From Candidatus Omnitrophota bacterium (lineage in GTDB: Bacteria; Omnitrophota; Gorgyraeia; 2-02-FULL-51-18), in assembly GCA_016196505.1 (NCBI GenBank), contig JACPXO010000131.1, positions 1-6,693 on the forward strand: a DNA stretch of 6,693 nucleotides, written 5' to 3'. Under the pieces are notes generated by a model. The model had not been told where the DNA came from. It saw nothing but the letters and a program-made list of their open reading frames with translations, and did not search any database. The position numbers and the translations under genes are program-made. Positions within the stretch are counted from its first letter, which is position 1. The number at the start of each line of letters is the position of its first letter. Of the stretch, positions 1-6,326 are shown in pieces.

Positions 1-132
1 AGTATCGGCGCTCTGCCCACCAAGGGATTGTCGCTTCCTTTTATCAGCTATGGCGGCTCGGCGCTTTTGGCTAATCTCACGGCCCTCGGGTTTTTGTTGA
101 ATATCTCCAGGGAGGCCTTGGACACTACATGA
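1..132 (+). CDS. ftsW: FtsW, septal peptidoglycan polymerase (C-terminal 43 residues only)
   Basis: This is a partial gene running in from the left edge in frame 1 and ending at TGA 130-132. The visible peptide contains [17 protein letters not shown], the highly conserved last periplasmic loop and start of the final transmembrane helix of SEDS-family FtsW/RodA glycosyltransferases. A hydrophobic helix ([14 protein letters not shown]) and a short polar tail follow. FtsW polymerises lipid II into glycan strands at the septum together with a class B PBP. The position just before murG is the classical dcw order, which favours FtsW over RodA or SpoVE. Only the C-terminus is visible, so the rest of the catalytic protein cannot be assessed. 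The gap to murG is 16 bases. Confidence 0.9.
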   Translation, partial: SIGALPTKGLSLPFISYGGSALLANLTALGFLLNISREALDTT

Positions 133-148
133 ATAGGGGCATCTTTCG

Positions 149-1246
149 ATGAAGGTCATGCTGGCTTGCGGAGGAACGGGAGGTCACATCTTTCCGGCTT
201 TCAGCGTCGCCGAGGAGTTTAGGAAAAAATATCCTTCCGCTGAGATCGTTTACGTGTGCGGGAAAAAAGACATTGAAAATGCGATCTTCAGGATCGTAGC
301 CGGGGAAAAAGTGATCTCGGTGGACAGCGCGCCTTTCCGGGGAGGGGTTTCTTTTTTGACCCCGCGCTTTTGGTTAAAAGTGATCTCAGGCATTTTTACC
401 TCCGTGAAGGCGCTGATCCTGGAAAAGCCCGATATCGTCGTCGGGTTCGGGGGGTATTTTTCATTCCCGGCGGTTTTCGCGGCCCGGGTTCTCGGTAAAA
501 AGACCGTGGTGCATGAGCAGAACGTGGTGCCGGGCGTGGCGAACCGCTGGATGGCTCGTTTTGCGCACGGCGTAGCGGTGAGTTATCCGGAAACCCTGAA
601 TTATTGGCCGCGGCGGCACAACTTCCGGATCACGGGGAATCCTATCCGCTCCTCGATCGAGCGGGACTGCCGCGAGGAAGCGCTGGATTATTTTAATTTC
701 TCCGGGGGAAAAAAGACCGTGCTGGTGTTGGGAGGCAGCCAGGGCGCGGAGTCCATCAACACGCTGTTTTTGAGAGGCCTTTCGGGATGGCCAGAAAAAT
801 TGAGGGAAAAGATTCAGGTGCTGCACTTGTGCGGACGCATGGACCCCGAGTCGGCGAAGGTCTCGTTTACGGAAGCGGGTTTGGATGCGAGGGTGTATTC
901 TTTTTTTGAAAGGATGGACCTGGCGTACGCGGCCGCGGATCTAGCCGTCGGCCGGTCCGGAGCGACTTTTTTGGCCGAGATCGCCTCGAAAGGTCTTCCG
1001 GCCATTTTGATCCCTTATCCTTATGGGAATGGTCACCAGCGCGTAAATGCCGAAGTTTTCAGGCGTTCGAGACCGGAGGTCGTGGTGTTGGAGCAGAGGG
1101 CCTTGACGCCCGAGGCGTTGTCCGAGCGTCTCATCGGAGCGCTTGAACGTCTAGACGCGCCGGGCGCTCGTCGCCCCGCCCCGGGCGCGGCGTCCAACTC
1201 AAGAGCGGCGCTCGCCGACTTTATCGTGGAGACATTGAAAAATTGA
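149..1246 (+). CDS. murG: MurG, UDP-GlcNAc:lipid I N-acetylglucosaminyltransferase
   Basis: MurG is a peripheral inner-membrane GT-B glycosyltransferase that moves GlcNAc from UDP-GlcNAc to lipid I, giving lipid II. Visible family motifs in order are the N-terminal glycine loop GGTGGHIFPA (residues 8-17), GFGGYFSFP (99-107), HEQNVVPGVANR (122-133), TGNPIR (162-167), the second-domain glycine loop VLGGSQGAESIN (193-204), and the UDP-GlcNAc-binding segment from GRSGA (268-272) through LAEIASKGLPA (275-285) to GHQRVNA (295-301). At 365 residues it is normal for the family. ATG 149 is preceded by AGGGG at 135-139, nine bases away. The C-terminal 331-352 region is rich in Ala, Pro and Arg and very GC-rich in DNA, but lies where the family is variable. 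The stop codon overlaps the start of murC, suggesting translational coupling. The product is well supported. Confidence 0.96.
   Translation: MKVMLACGGTGGHIFPAFSVAEEFRKKYPSAEIVYVCGKKDIENAIFRIVAGEKVISVDSAPFRGGVSFLTPRFWLKVISGIFTSVKALILEKPDIVVGFGGYFSFPAVFAARVLGKKTVVHEQNVVPGVANRWMARFAHGVAVSYPETLNYWPRRHNFRITGNPIRSSIERDCREEALDYFNFSGGKKTVLVLGGSQGAESINTLFLRGLSGWPEKLREKIQVLHLCGRMDPESAKVSFTEAGLDARVYSFFERMDLAYAAADLAVGRSGATFLAEIASKGLPAILIPYPYGNGHQRVNAEVFRRSRPEVVVLEQRALTPEALSERLIGALERLDAPGARRPAPGAASNSRAALADFIVETLKN
1228..1245 (+). promoter_or_regulatory. Ribosome binding site and TTG start of murC-murB
   Basis: GGAG at 1228-1231 lies 11 bases before a TTG start at 1243-1245. The TTG overlaps the murG stop (TTGA, 1243-1246). 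There is no in-frame ATG before the conserved Rossmann glycine motif that begins about residue 8, so TTG is the only start that keeps the whole N-terminal domain. The weak start codon embedded in the upstream stop suggests that murC translation depends on ribosomes finishing murG. Confidence 0.65.
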
Positions 1247-3519
1247 AAAACCAGAAGCGCACCGTGCATTTGATAGGGATCGGCGGGATCGGCATGAGCG
1301 GTCTCGCGCGCATGTACCTGGCGATGGGTGACGCGGTCCAAGGCACCGACGTCAAAATGAGCGGTCTCCTCTCTCAATTGGAAACCGAAGGAGCAAAAGT
1401 CGTGATCGGCCACGAAGGTTCTCATGTTAACGGGGCTGACCTCGTGGTTTATTCTTCCTCTATCGGGACCGATCATCCCGAACGCGCTGAAGCGCTTAAA
1501 AAGGGGGTGCGGGTCATACACCGCGCCCAGGCCTTGTCGGAAATGTGCGCCGGTAAATTCACGATCGCGGTGACGGGCACGCATGGGAAGACCACCACCA
1601 CGGCGTTGATAGGAGCGCTTTTGAAAGAGGCCGGCCGTGACCCCTCGATCGTTGTGGGCGGGGTCGTCGAGGCCTTCGGCGGGAACGCCTGCCATGGGCG
1701 CGGGGCCGAGATCGTGATCGAGGCCGACGAAAGCGACGCCTCGTTCCTGCTCTTCGAGCCAAAAGTGGAAGTGATCACCAACGTCGAAAAAGAGCATATG
1801 GACCATTACCGGACTGTGGAAAATATGGAATCGGCTTATCGCGAGTTTATCCGGCGCCTGCCGGAGAATGGGGAGTGGTTGGGATGTTCCGAAGATCCGG
1901 TGGTGAGGCGGATCGCCGGGGAAAAAATACGCCCCTGCGCTTTTTACGGTTTTGATCCCGGACAAAACCGCTACGCGGCGACTGATTTAAAGCCATCCCC
2001 CGAGGGGAAAAGAGGCATCTCTTTCGTGGCCTGGGCCGAGTGCCGGCGTCTCGGGCCGGTCGAACTTGGTCTCCTCGGGAGCCATAACGTGCTGAACGCC
2101 TTGGCGGCGCTCGGGATGGGGCTTAAACTGGGAATTTCGTTCGACGTTATTTGCCGTGCGCTGCGGAATTTCACGGGAACGGCCCGCCGCTTCGACGTGA
2201 AATACGAGGATAAGGACTTTTTGATCGTGGACGATTATGCGCATCACCCGACGGAGATCCGGCGCACCTTGGAGGCGGCAAGGTCGTTGCCGCTCAAACG
2301 GATCGTCGCGCTTTTTCAACCGCACCGTTATACGCGCACGCAAGCGCTCCTGGAGGATTTTGGGACCAGTTTTTCTTCGGCGGACAAGTTGATCGTGACC
2401 GACATCTACGCGGCGAGCGAAAATCCGCTCCCCGGTATTTCCGGGGAGAGACTTTCAGAGGTTATTCGCCGGACCGGGCATCCGGACGTGACGTTCGTCG
2501 ACCGCTCAAAGGCCGAGGCGTACGTGCGCTCGGTGATGCGGCCGGGGGACCTGGTCATCGCGCTCGGCGCCGGCGATATCTGTCAAGTGGCCGATCAGAT
2601 CGCCCAGTCTCTTAAAAGGGGTCTGGCCGGCCCTTTTTCTGCGGTGCGGGGAAAGGTGCTGTTGAATGAGCCGCTCTCGAGGCACACGACGCTCCGGGTG
2701 GGCGGTCCCGCGAAATTTTGGGTGGAACCGTGCGACGAGCCGGATCTAAAAAAAGTTCTCGCGATCTGTAAAAAAAATTCGTTGAAGTTCTGTGTTTTTG
2801 GGGCCGGAAGCAACCTCCTGGCGCCCGACGCGGGGTATCACGGAGCCGTGATCCATCTCGCGGGCGCTTCTTTCAAGGGACTCCGCGTTGAGGGAGAAAG
2901 GGTCTTGGCGGGGGCCGGGGTGCCGAATCCGATGCTCATCCAATTCGCGCTCGAGAACGGTTTCGGGGGTTTCGAATTCCTCGTGGGCATCCCCGGATGC
3001 GTCGGAGGGTCGCTGGCCATGAACGCGGGCAGCCACGGACAATCGATGCAAACGTATGTCGATACGGTGAGGATCGTTGATTTTGAGGGAAGGACAGCCG
3101 TGCTCAGAAAAAAAGAGATCCCGTTCAGGTACCGTTCGTCCGGGTTAAAGGGAGCCGTGATCACCGAGGCCTCTTTTCTTTTTCCTCCCCGGACCCGGCC
3201 AGAGGTCCAAAAAAAACTGGATGAGTACCGTGAATACCGGCAAAGGACTCAAGACCTGCAACACGCGAGCGCCGGGTGCATGTTCAAAAATCCGGATAGT
3301 TTTCAATGCTCAAGTGGGAAATTGATCGAGGACACGGGGCTCAAGGGCAGGACCCTCGGCCGCGCCCAGGTCTCGGAAAAGCACGCCAATTTTATCATCA
3401 ACCTTGGAGGGGCGACGGCGGGGGATATCTGCCGGCTCATCGAAGAAGTCCAACAGGCCGTTCACCGGAAATTCGGCGTGAGTCTTGAGACTGAAGTCAG
3501 GATCTTGAACGATGATTAA
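1243..3519 (+). CDS. murC-murB: Fused MurC-MurB: UDP-MurNAc-L-alanine ligase / UDP-N-acetylenolpyruvoylglucosamine reductase
   Basis: One uninterrupted 758-residue frame carries two enzymes. MurC (about 1-460) attaches L-Ala to UDP-MurNAc using ATP. It shows the Rossmann motif LIGIGGIGMSG (10-20), P-loop TGTHGKTTTT (111-120), EADESDAS (160-167), ITNVEKEHMDHY (178-189), GSHNVLNALAA (279-289), VDDYAHHPTE (329-338), FQPHRYTRT (358-366) and ALGAGDI (440-446). MurB (about 470-758) is the FAD enzyme that reduces UDP-GlcNAc-enolpyruvate with NADPH. It shows RHTTLRVGGPA (480-490), FGAGSNLL (519-526), GIPGCVGG (582-589), MNAG (593-596), FRYRSS (628-633), SAGCMFKNP (676-684), GKLIEDTGLKG (692-702), SEKHANFIIN (711-720) and ETEVR (749-753). 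MurB lacks the extra inserts of the E. coli type, so it looks like type II. The catalytic serine position holds Cys679. The linker (about 455-475) is short, and both halves look intact and probably active. It overlaps murG by 4 and ddl by 8 bases. Confidence 0.95.
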   Translation: MKNQKRTVHLIGIGGIGMSGLARMYLAMGDAVQGTDVKMSGLLSQLETEGAKVVIGHEGSHVNGADLVVYSSSIGTDHPERAEALKKGVRVIHRAQALSEMCAGKFTIAVTGTHGKTTTTALIGALLKEAGRDPSIVVGGVVEAFGGNACHGRGAEIVIEADESDASFLLFEPKVEVITNVEKEHMDHYRTVENMESAYREFIRRLPENGEWLGCSEDPVVRRIAGEKIRPCAFYGFDPGQNRYAATDLKPSPEGKRGISFVAWAECRRLGPVELGLLGSHNVLNALAALGMGLKLGISFDVICRALRNFTGTARRFDVKYEDKDFLIVDDYAHHPTEIRRTLEAARSLPLKRIVALFQPHRYTRTQALLEDFGTSFSSADKLIVTDIYAASENPLPGISGERLSEVIRRTGHPDVTFVDRSKAEAYVRSVMRPGDLVIALGAGDICQVADQIAQSLKRGLAGPFSAVRGKVLLNEPLSRHTTLRVGGPAKFWVEPCDEPDLKKVLAICKKNSLKFCVFGAGSNLLAPDAGYHGAVIHLAGASFKGLRVEGERVLAGAGVPNPMLIQFALENGFGGFEFLVGIPGCVGGSLAMNAGSHGQSMQTYVDTVRIVDFEGRTAVLRKKEIPFRYRSSGLKGAVITEASFLFPPRTRPEVQKKLDEYREYRQRTQDLQHASAGCMFKNPDSFQCSSGKLIEDTGLKGRTLGRAQVSEKHANFIINLGGATAGDICRLIEEVQQAVHRKFGVSLETEVRILNDD
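2428..2448 (+). other. GC-rich perfect hairpin inside murC
   Basis: CTCCCCGG (2428-2435) and CCGGGGAG (2441-2448) are exact reverse complements separated by the 5-base loop TATTT. The hairpin lies in codons for the conserved MurC segment NPLPGISGER. There is no T-tract after it, so it is not an intrinsic terminator. It may simply reflect GC-rich codon choice. Confidence 0.5.
2614..2637 (+). other. A-tract/T-tract inverted repeat at the MurC-MurB seam
   Basis: AAAAGGG (2614-2620) pairs with CCCTTTT (2631-2637) around a 10-base loop, and one further T follows at 2638. It resembles a weak bidirectional terminator, but only three G-C pairs support it and the T-tract is used up in the stem. It lies inside an open frame, in the linker between the two enzyme domains. 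Confidence 0.35.
3499..3514 (+). promoter_or_regulatory. Ribosome binding site and ATG start of ddl inside the end of murB
   Basis: AGGA at 3499-3502 is nine bases before ATG 3512-3514. Both lie within the last codons of murC-murB, which stops at 3517-3519 in another frame. The 8-base overlap suggests translational coupling. No other in-frame start fits as well upstream of the conserved N-terminal Ddl motif. Confidence 0.65.
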
Positions 3520-4414
3520 CCTGAAAAAAGGAAGAATAGCGGTACTGGCGGGTGGTCCGTCGTGTGAAAGGGAGATCTCGCTTATCTCCGGGCAGGCCGT
3601 CACCGAAGCGCTCAAGGCCCTGGGTTTTTCGGCGGTGATGCTGGACCCGGTGGATGGGTTTTTGGATGTCTTGAGGCGGGAAAAGATCCGCGTGGCTTTT
3701 CTGGCGCTTCACGGAACTTTTGGCGAGGACGGCACCGTTCAGAAATTGCTGGACCGAGCAGGCATCCTTTATACCGGCTCGAGCGCGGCTGTCAGCGAGA
3801 TGGCTTTTGATAAGGCCCGGTCGCAGGTGCTTTTCAGAAAGGAGGGGCTCCGGGTTCCGGATCACGTATTTTTTAAAAAGGGTGGACGCGTGACCGCGGA
3901 AGCCATCCTCTCTTGGCCCTGTGTCGTGAAGCCCGCCTCATCCGGCTCGAGCGTCGGGGTGAGCCTTGTTCCTCACAAGTCCGGTTTGGAAAAGGCGGTC
4001 TTTGAGGCCTTTGACTATTCGGATACGGTGATCGTTGAAAGCTACATCCGCGGCCGGGAACTCACGGTGGGGATCCTAGAGGAAAAACCGCTTCCCATCG
4101 TGGAGATCGTCGCGCAAAGAGAGTTTTATGATTATCAGGCCAAATACAAAGATACCGGCACCCGCTATCTTTCCCCGGCTCTCCTCGAGCCGGATCTTGC
4201 GTTGGAAGTGACGGAAACCGCTCTCAAAGCCCATCGGGTTCTGGGATGCCGCGGGGTGAGCCGCGTCGATATTATTTTGGGCGAAGATCACAAGCCCTAC
4301 GTGCTCGAGGTCAACACTATTCCGGGCCTCACGCCAAAAAGCCTTCTTCCCAAAGCCGCCCGGGCGGCGGGCATCGATTTTCCGGCACTTTGTGTTAGAA
4401 TCTTACAGGCCTAG
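3512..4414 (+). CDS. ddl: Ddl, D-alanine-D-alanine ligase
   Basis: This cytoplasmic ATP-grasp ligase joins two D-Ala molecules to make the dipeptide that MurF adds to the peptidoglycan precursor. Motifs in order are VLAGGPSCEREISLISG (11-27), LHGTFGEDG (66-74) and YTGSSA (87-92), ATP-grasp VVKPASSGSSVGVS (138-151), ESYIRGRELTVG (176-187), FYDYQAKY (205-212), SRVDII (250-255), and EVNTIPGLTPKSLLP (266-280). By alignment to recalled E. coli DdlB numbering, the key residues are all present: Glu19, Ser146, Lys211/Tyr212, Arg251, metal ligands Asp253, Glu266 and Asn268, and Ser277. At 300 residues it matches the short DdlB-type length. No substitution at the C-terminal substrate loop suggests D-Lac or D-Ser specificity. 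It sits between murB and ftsQ, as in the E. coli dcw order. Confidence 0.97.
   Translation: MINLKKGRIAVLAGGPSCEREISLISGQAVTEALKALGFSAVMLDPVDGFLDVLRREKIRVAFLALHGTFGEDGTVQKLLDRAGILYTGSSAAVSEMAFDKARSQVLFRKEGLRVPDHVFFKKGGRVTAEAILSWPCVVKPASSGSSVGVSLVPHKSGLEKAVFEAFDYSDTVIVESYIRGRELTVGILEEKPLPIVEIVAQREFYDYQAKYKDTGTRYLSPALLEPDLALEVTETALKAHRVLGCRGVSRVDIILGEDHKPYVLEVNTIPGLTPKSLLPKAARAAGIDFPALCVRILQA
4355..4368 (+). repeat. 14-base perfect palindrome near the 3' end of ddl
   Basis: GCCGCCCGGGCGGC is self-complementary and is centred about 70 bases before the ftsQ start and about 30 bases before the candidate -10 element. It encodes part of the Ala-Ala-Arg-Ala-Ala run in the conserved C-terminal helix of Ddl. 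It could be an operator-like site, but GC-rich Ala/Arg codons readily produce such palindromes. Confidence 0.3.
4393..4401 (+). promoter_or_regulatory. Possible extended -10 promoter element upstream of ftsQ
   Basis: Within the last ddl codons the sequence TGTTAGAAT fits an extended sigma-70 -10 element (TGn followed by TAGAAT at 4396-4401). Transcription would begin around 4408, about 24 bases before the ftsQ start. No good -35 box is visible 16-18 bases upstream. In E. coli the ftsQ promoters also lie inside ddlB, which makes the site plausible, but a short A/T-rich match like this can arise by chance. Confidence 0.2.
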
Positions 4415-4434
4415 AAGGGTGTCCCGCGAGGGTG
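4413..4434 (+). promoter_or_regulatory. Candidate ribosome binding site and GTG start of ftsQ
   Basis: AGAAGGG (4413-4419) precedes GTG 4432-4434 by 12 bases, which is rather long. An alternative ATG at 4453-4455, seven codons later, has no clear Shine-Dalgarno sequence, so GTG is preferred. The choice changes only the basic cytoplasmic tail. The octamer GGGTGTCC occurs twice here (4417-4424 and 4430-4437), so the second copy overlaps the start codon. Confidence 0.4.
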
Positions 4435-5265
4435 TCCGTCCGGCTTAAAAATATGGCTAAACCCGTGAAAACAAAAACGAAACAAAGGATCGCCGGCGCG
4501 GCCTTTTCTCTGAAACTGGCCGGAGAACTCAAACGTTCCTTGGTGTACTCACTGCCGTACATCCTTTCCCTGACCGTGGTGGGTCTGCTTTTTGGCGGGG
4601 TCATCGCTTACGCGGTGAATTCCCCGACGTTTCAGTTGACGGAAGTCCGGGTTTTGAACGTGGGTACGCTGTCTGCCGAGGAATCGTTCAGGTTCTGTGA
4701 GTTGAGGCGGGGGGAGAACCTGATCCTTTTGGATCTGATCGGCGTCCAACAGGTGATCAAGCGCAAGCACCCCGAATTCAAAGAAGTGCTGGTGCGCCGC
4801 GTTCTTCCCAACCGGATCGAGGTGATGCTGAAGCGCCGCACACCGGTGGCTCAGGTCGCCTTTTCGCGGTACGTTCAGGTGGATAAAGATCTCGTGATCT
4901 TGCCGGGGTCCGCGCCGGTGCCGTTCAGGAATTTGACGATCTTAGAAGGAGCCCCCGTACCCCGTGAAGGGTTGGCGGTCGGCGTGACCCTCCGCGACCC
5001 GGCGACCAAAAAAGCGCTGCGGCTCATGGAGGTCGTGAAACGGTCCGGCATCTTGCGCAAGCACTGGCTGTCCAAGATCGAACTCGGGGACCCGAAAAAT
5101 ATTTCTCTGATGGTGGATTCGGATATCGAGATCCGCATCGGAAACAGCCATTTCATTGAACGATTGAAAATTTTGGACCAGACGCTTAAAACCATTGGGC
5201 TCGACCGCTCCAAGATCCGCTATATCGATCTCCGTTTTGACGACGTCGTCATAGGGCCGCGGTGA
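4432..5265 (+). CDS. ftsQ: FtsQ/DivIB-type cell division protein
   Basis: This is a bitopic inner-membrane divisome protein of 277 residues. It has a basic cytoplasmic tail (1-38, many Lys and Arg) and one transmembrane helix at about 39-62 (ILSLTVVGLLFGGVIAYAV). A POTRA domain follows at about 67-136, starting FQLTEVRVLNVGTL and ending LPNRIEVMLKRRTPVA. The beta domain runs from about 138 to the end and closes with the recognisable FtsQ ending YIDLRFDDVVIGP (264-276). In the family, FtsQ bridges early and late divisome proteins and binds FtsB/FtsL to control septal synthase activation. FtsQ proteins are poorly conserved, so the call rests on architecture, the C-terminal motif and the position between ddl and ftsA. 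The start is uncertain (GTG 4432 or ATG 4453). The stop overlaps the next gene (GTGA). Confidence 0.92.
   Translation: MSVRLKNMAKPVKTKTKQRIAGAAFSLKLAGELKRSLVYSLPYILSLTVVGLLFGGVIAYAVNSPTFQLTEVRVLNVGTLSAEESFRFCELRRGENLILLDLIGVQQVIKRKHPEFKEVLVRRVLPNRIEVMLKRRTPVAQVAFSRYVQVDKDLVILPGSAPVPFRNLTILEGAPVPREGLAVGVTLRDPATKKALRLMEVVKRSGILRKHWLSKIELGDPKNISLMVDSDIEIRIGNSHFIERLKILDQTLKTIGLDRSKIRYIDLRFDDVVIGPR
5253..5264 (+). promoter_or_regulatory. GTG start of the ftsA-like gene overlapping the ftsQ stop
   Basis: GTG 5262-5264 overlaps the TGA of ftsQ at 5263-5265 (GTGA). A weak Shine-Dalgarno-like AGGG (5253-5256) lies five bases upstream. No in-frame ATG occurs before the phosphate-1-like motif at residue 18, so a later start would cut the actin fold. 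Translation is likely coupled to ftsQ. Confidence 0.55.
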
Positions 5266-6311
5266 ATTTTTCCCTGAAGAAAATTTATTCCAAAAAAACG
5301 CTCGGTGTTCTGGATTTCGGTTCCGAAAGCGTCCGGGTGCTCATCGGCCGGAGAAAACCCGCCGGGGAATTTTGCGTCGACGGCGCCGGCGACTCGCCGG
5401 CCCGCGGCATCGTGAAAGGCGAGATCGCGCATCTCGGGGACGCGGCCGAATCCGTCCTCGAAGCCGTCCGCAAGGCCGAGCGGGCCGCGGGCTCGGAGAT
5501 CGGCGCGCTTTATTTTAATTTTGACGATCCGGAGATGGAGTCCATACGGAGTTCGGGGACCCTGGCTCTCAAAGGAGAGGGAGAGATCGGTCCCACGGAT
5601 ATCGCCGCGGCCTGTGAGACCGCCACGCGCCTAGCGGCTCACTTTGAACGGCACACCGTTTACGCGCGGGAACTGGGCTTCGTCATTGACGACAAAGATC
5701 CCGTGGCGGATCCCCTGGGCGTTTACGGAAGAAAACTTGAGGTTCAAATGCATTTTATCCGGGCGCGGTCCGTTTGCGTGGCGGCCTGGAGCGACCTGAT
5801 GCGTCGCGCTCATTTCAGCGACGCGGTCGCGGTGCCGTCGGCCTGGTCCGTGGCTTACGGGATATTGCCGTCGGCCGACCGGGCGCGGCGCACGGTTCTT
5901 TTGGATCTGGGAGCCGATTTTTTGAACGGCGTGTTCTTCGCGGAAAACCGCCTCAGGGAACTGGTGGCGGTTCCGACGCCCCGGGAGGCATCGGAGGCGG
6001 CCCAAGCCCTGGCAGCTAAAGTGGCTTTGTGGAAGTCGGCGTCCGGAGACATCGACCGGATCTTGGTCACCGGAGATCTGGCCTCTCAGAAGGAATGGAC
6101 GGACTTGCTGGCGGCGCGAACCACGCTCCCGGTCCATGTATCCGGGCCCTGGGCCGTTCCGAAACTCGGGGATCCGCGTTTTACCTCTGTGGTGGGTTTG
6201 CTGGAAGTTGCCTGGGAATTGCAGGGCAAGGCCGCCGGTCGGCGGCGGGAAGAGGGGTTGCTTAAAAGCGCCAAATCCCGGGTGGTTTCCTTTATCCAGG
6301 AATATTTTTAA
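5262..6311 (+). CDS. ftsA: Divergent, shortened FtsA-like actin-fold division protein
   Basis: FtsA is an actin-family protein that ties FtsZ filaments to the membrane. Seen here: a phosphate-1-like segment LGVLDFGSESVRVLIG (14-29); ARGIVKGEIAHLGDA (47-61), matching the FtsA SRGIxKG region; a 1C/SHS2-like stretch with DPVADPLGVYGRKLEVQMHF (146-165); PSAWSVAYGI (192-201), like the FtsA ASxxAVL segment; and a C-terminal basic-amphipathic tail (about 334-349, ending VVSFIQEYF) resembling the FtsA membrane-targeting helix. At 349 residues it is about 70 short of E. coli FtsA. The missing part lies mostly between VPTP (237-240) and ILVTGD (267-272), where subdomain 2B and the GGxxIT...DIA region should be. 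The phosphate-2 motif reads DLGADF (215-220) instead of DIGGGT, and the adenosine motif reads TGD instead of TGG. ATP binding is therefore doubtful. The frame is open with codon use like its neighbours, so it is not an obvious pseudogene. Identity rests on motifs plus the position after ftsQ. Confidence 0.78.
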   Translation: MNFSLKKIYSKKTLGVLDFGSESVRVLIGRRKPAGEFCVDGAGDSPARGIVKGEIAHLGDAAESVLEAVRKAERAAGSEIGALYFNFDDPEMESIRSSGTLALKGEGEIGPTDIAAACETATRLAAHFERHTVYARELGFVIDDKDPVADPLGVYGRKLEVQMHFIRARSVCVAAWSDLMRRAHFSDAVAVPSAWSVAYGILPSADRARRTVLLDLGADFLNGVFFAENRLRELVAVPTPREASEAAQALAAKVALWKSASGDIDRILVTGDLASQKEWTDLLAARTTLPVHVSGPWAVPKLGDPRFTSVVGLLEVAWELQGKAAGRRREEGLLKSAKSRVVSFIQEYF

Positions 6312-6326
6312 AACAAAGAGAACGCC

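Noticed and set aside
1149..1200. A GC-rich segment with a repeated CCGGGCGC (1160-1167, 1181-1188) near the murG end, considered as an inserted repeat
   Set aside because: It encodes an Ala/Pro/Arg-rich stretch in a variable part of MurG, the protein length is normal, and the repeat is too short to indicate insertion.
1033..1965. A long minus-strand open frame (310 codons) across the end of murG and the start of murC-murB
   Set aside because: It lies opposite two strongly conserved coding frames, its translation shows no recognisable domain, and long antisense frames are common in GC-rich genes.
2616..2646. A separate internal start for a free MurB at GTG 2644
   Set aside because: The nearest Shine-Dalgarno-like AAGGGG lies more than 20 bases upstream, and nothing else supports independent initiation.
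5979..6035. A frameshift or internal deletion artefact in ftsA explaining the missing subdomain
   Set aside because: The frame stays open on both sides with FtsA-like sequence before and after the gap. A frameshift would not remove about 70 residues and leave both flanks in the same frame. A clean in-frame assembly deletion cannot be fully excluded.
6287..6311. A terminator between ftsA and ribB (TTCCT ... AGGAA followed by TATTTTTAAAA)
   Set aside because: The stem has only five pairs and is A/T-rich at its ends, so it is too weak for an intrinsic terminator. Readthrough into ribB is more likely.
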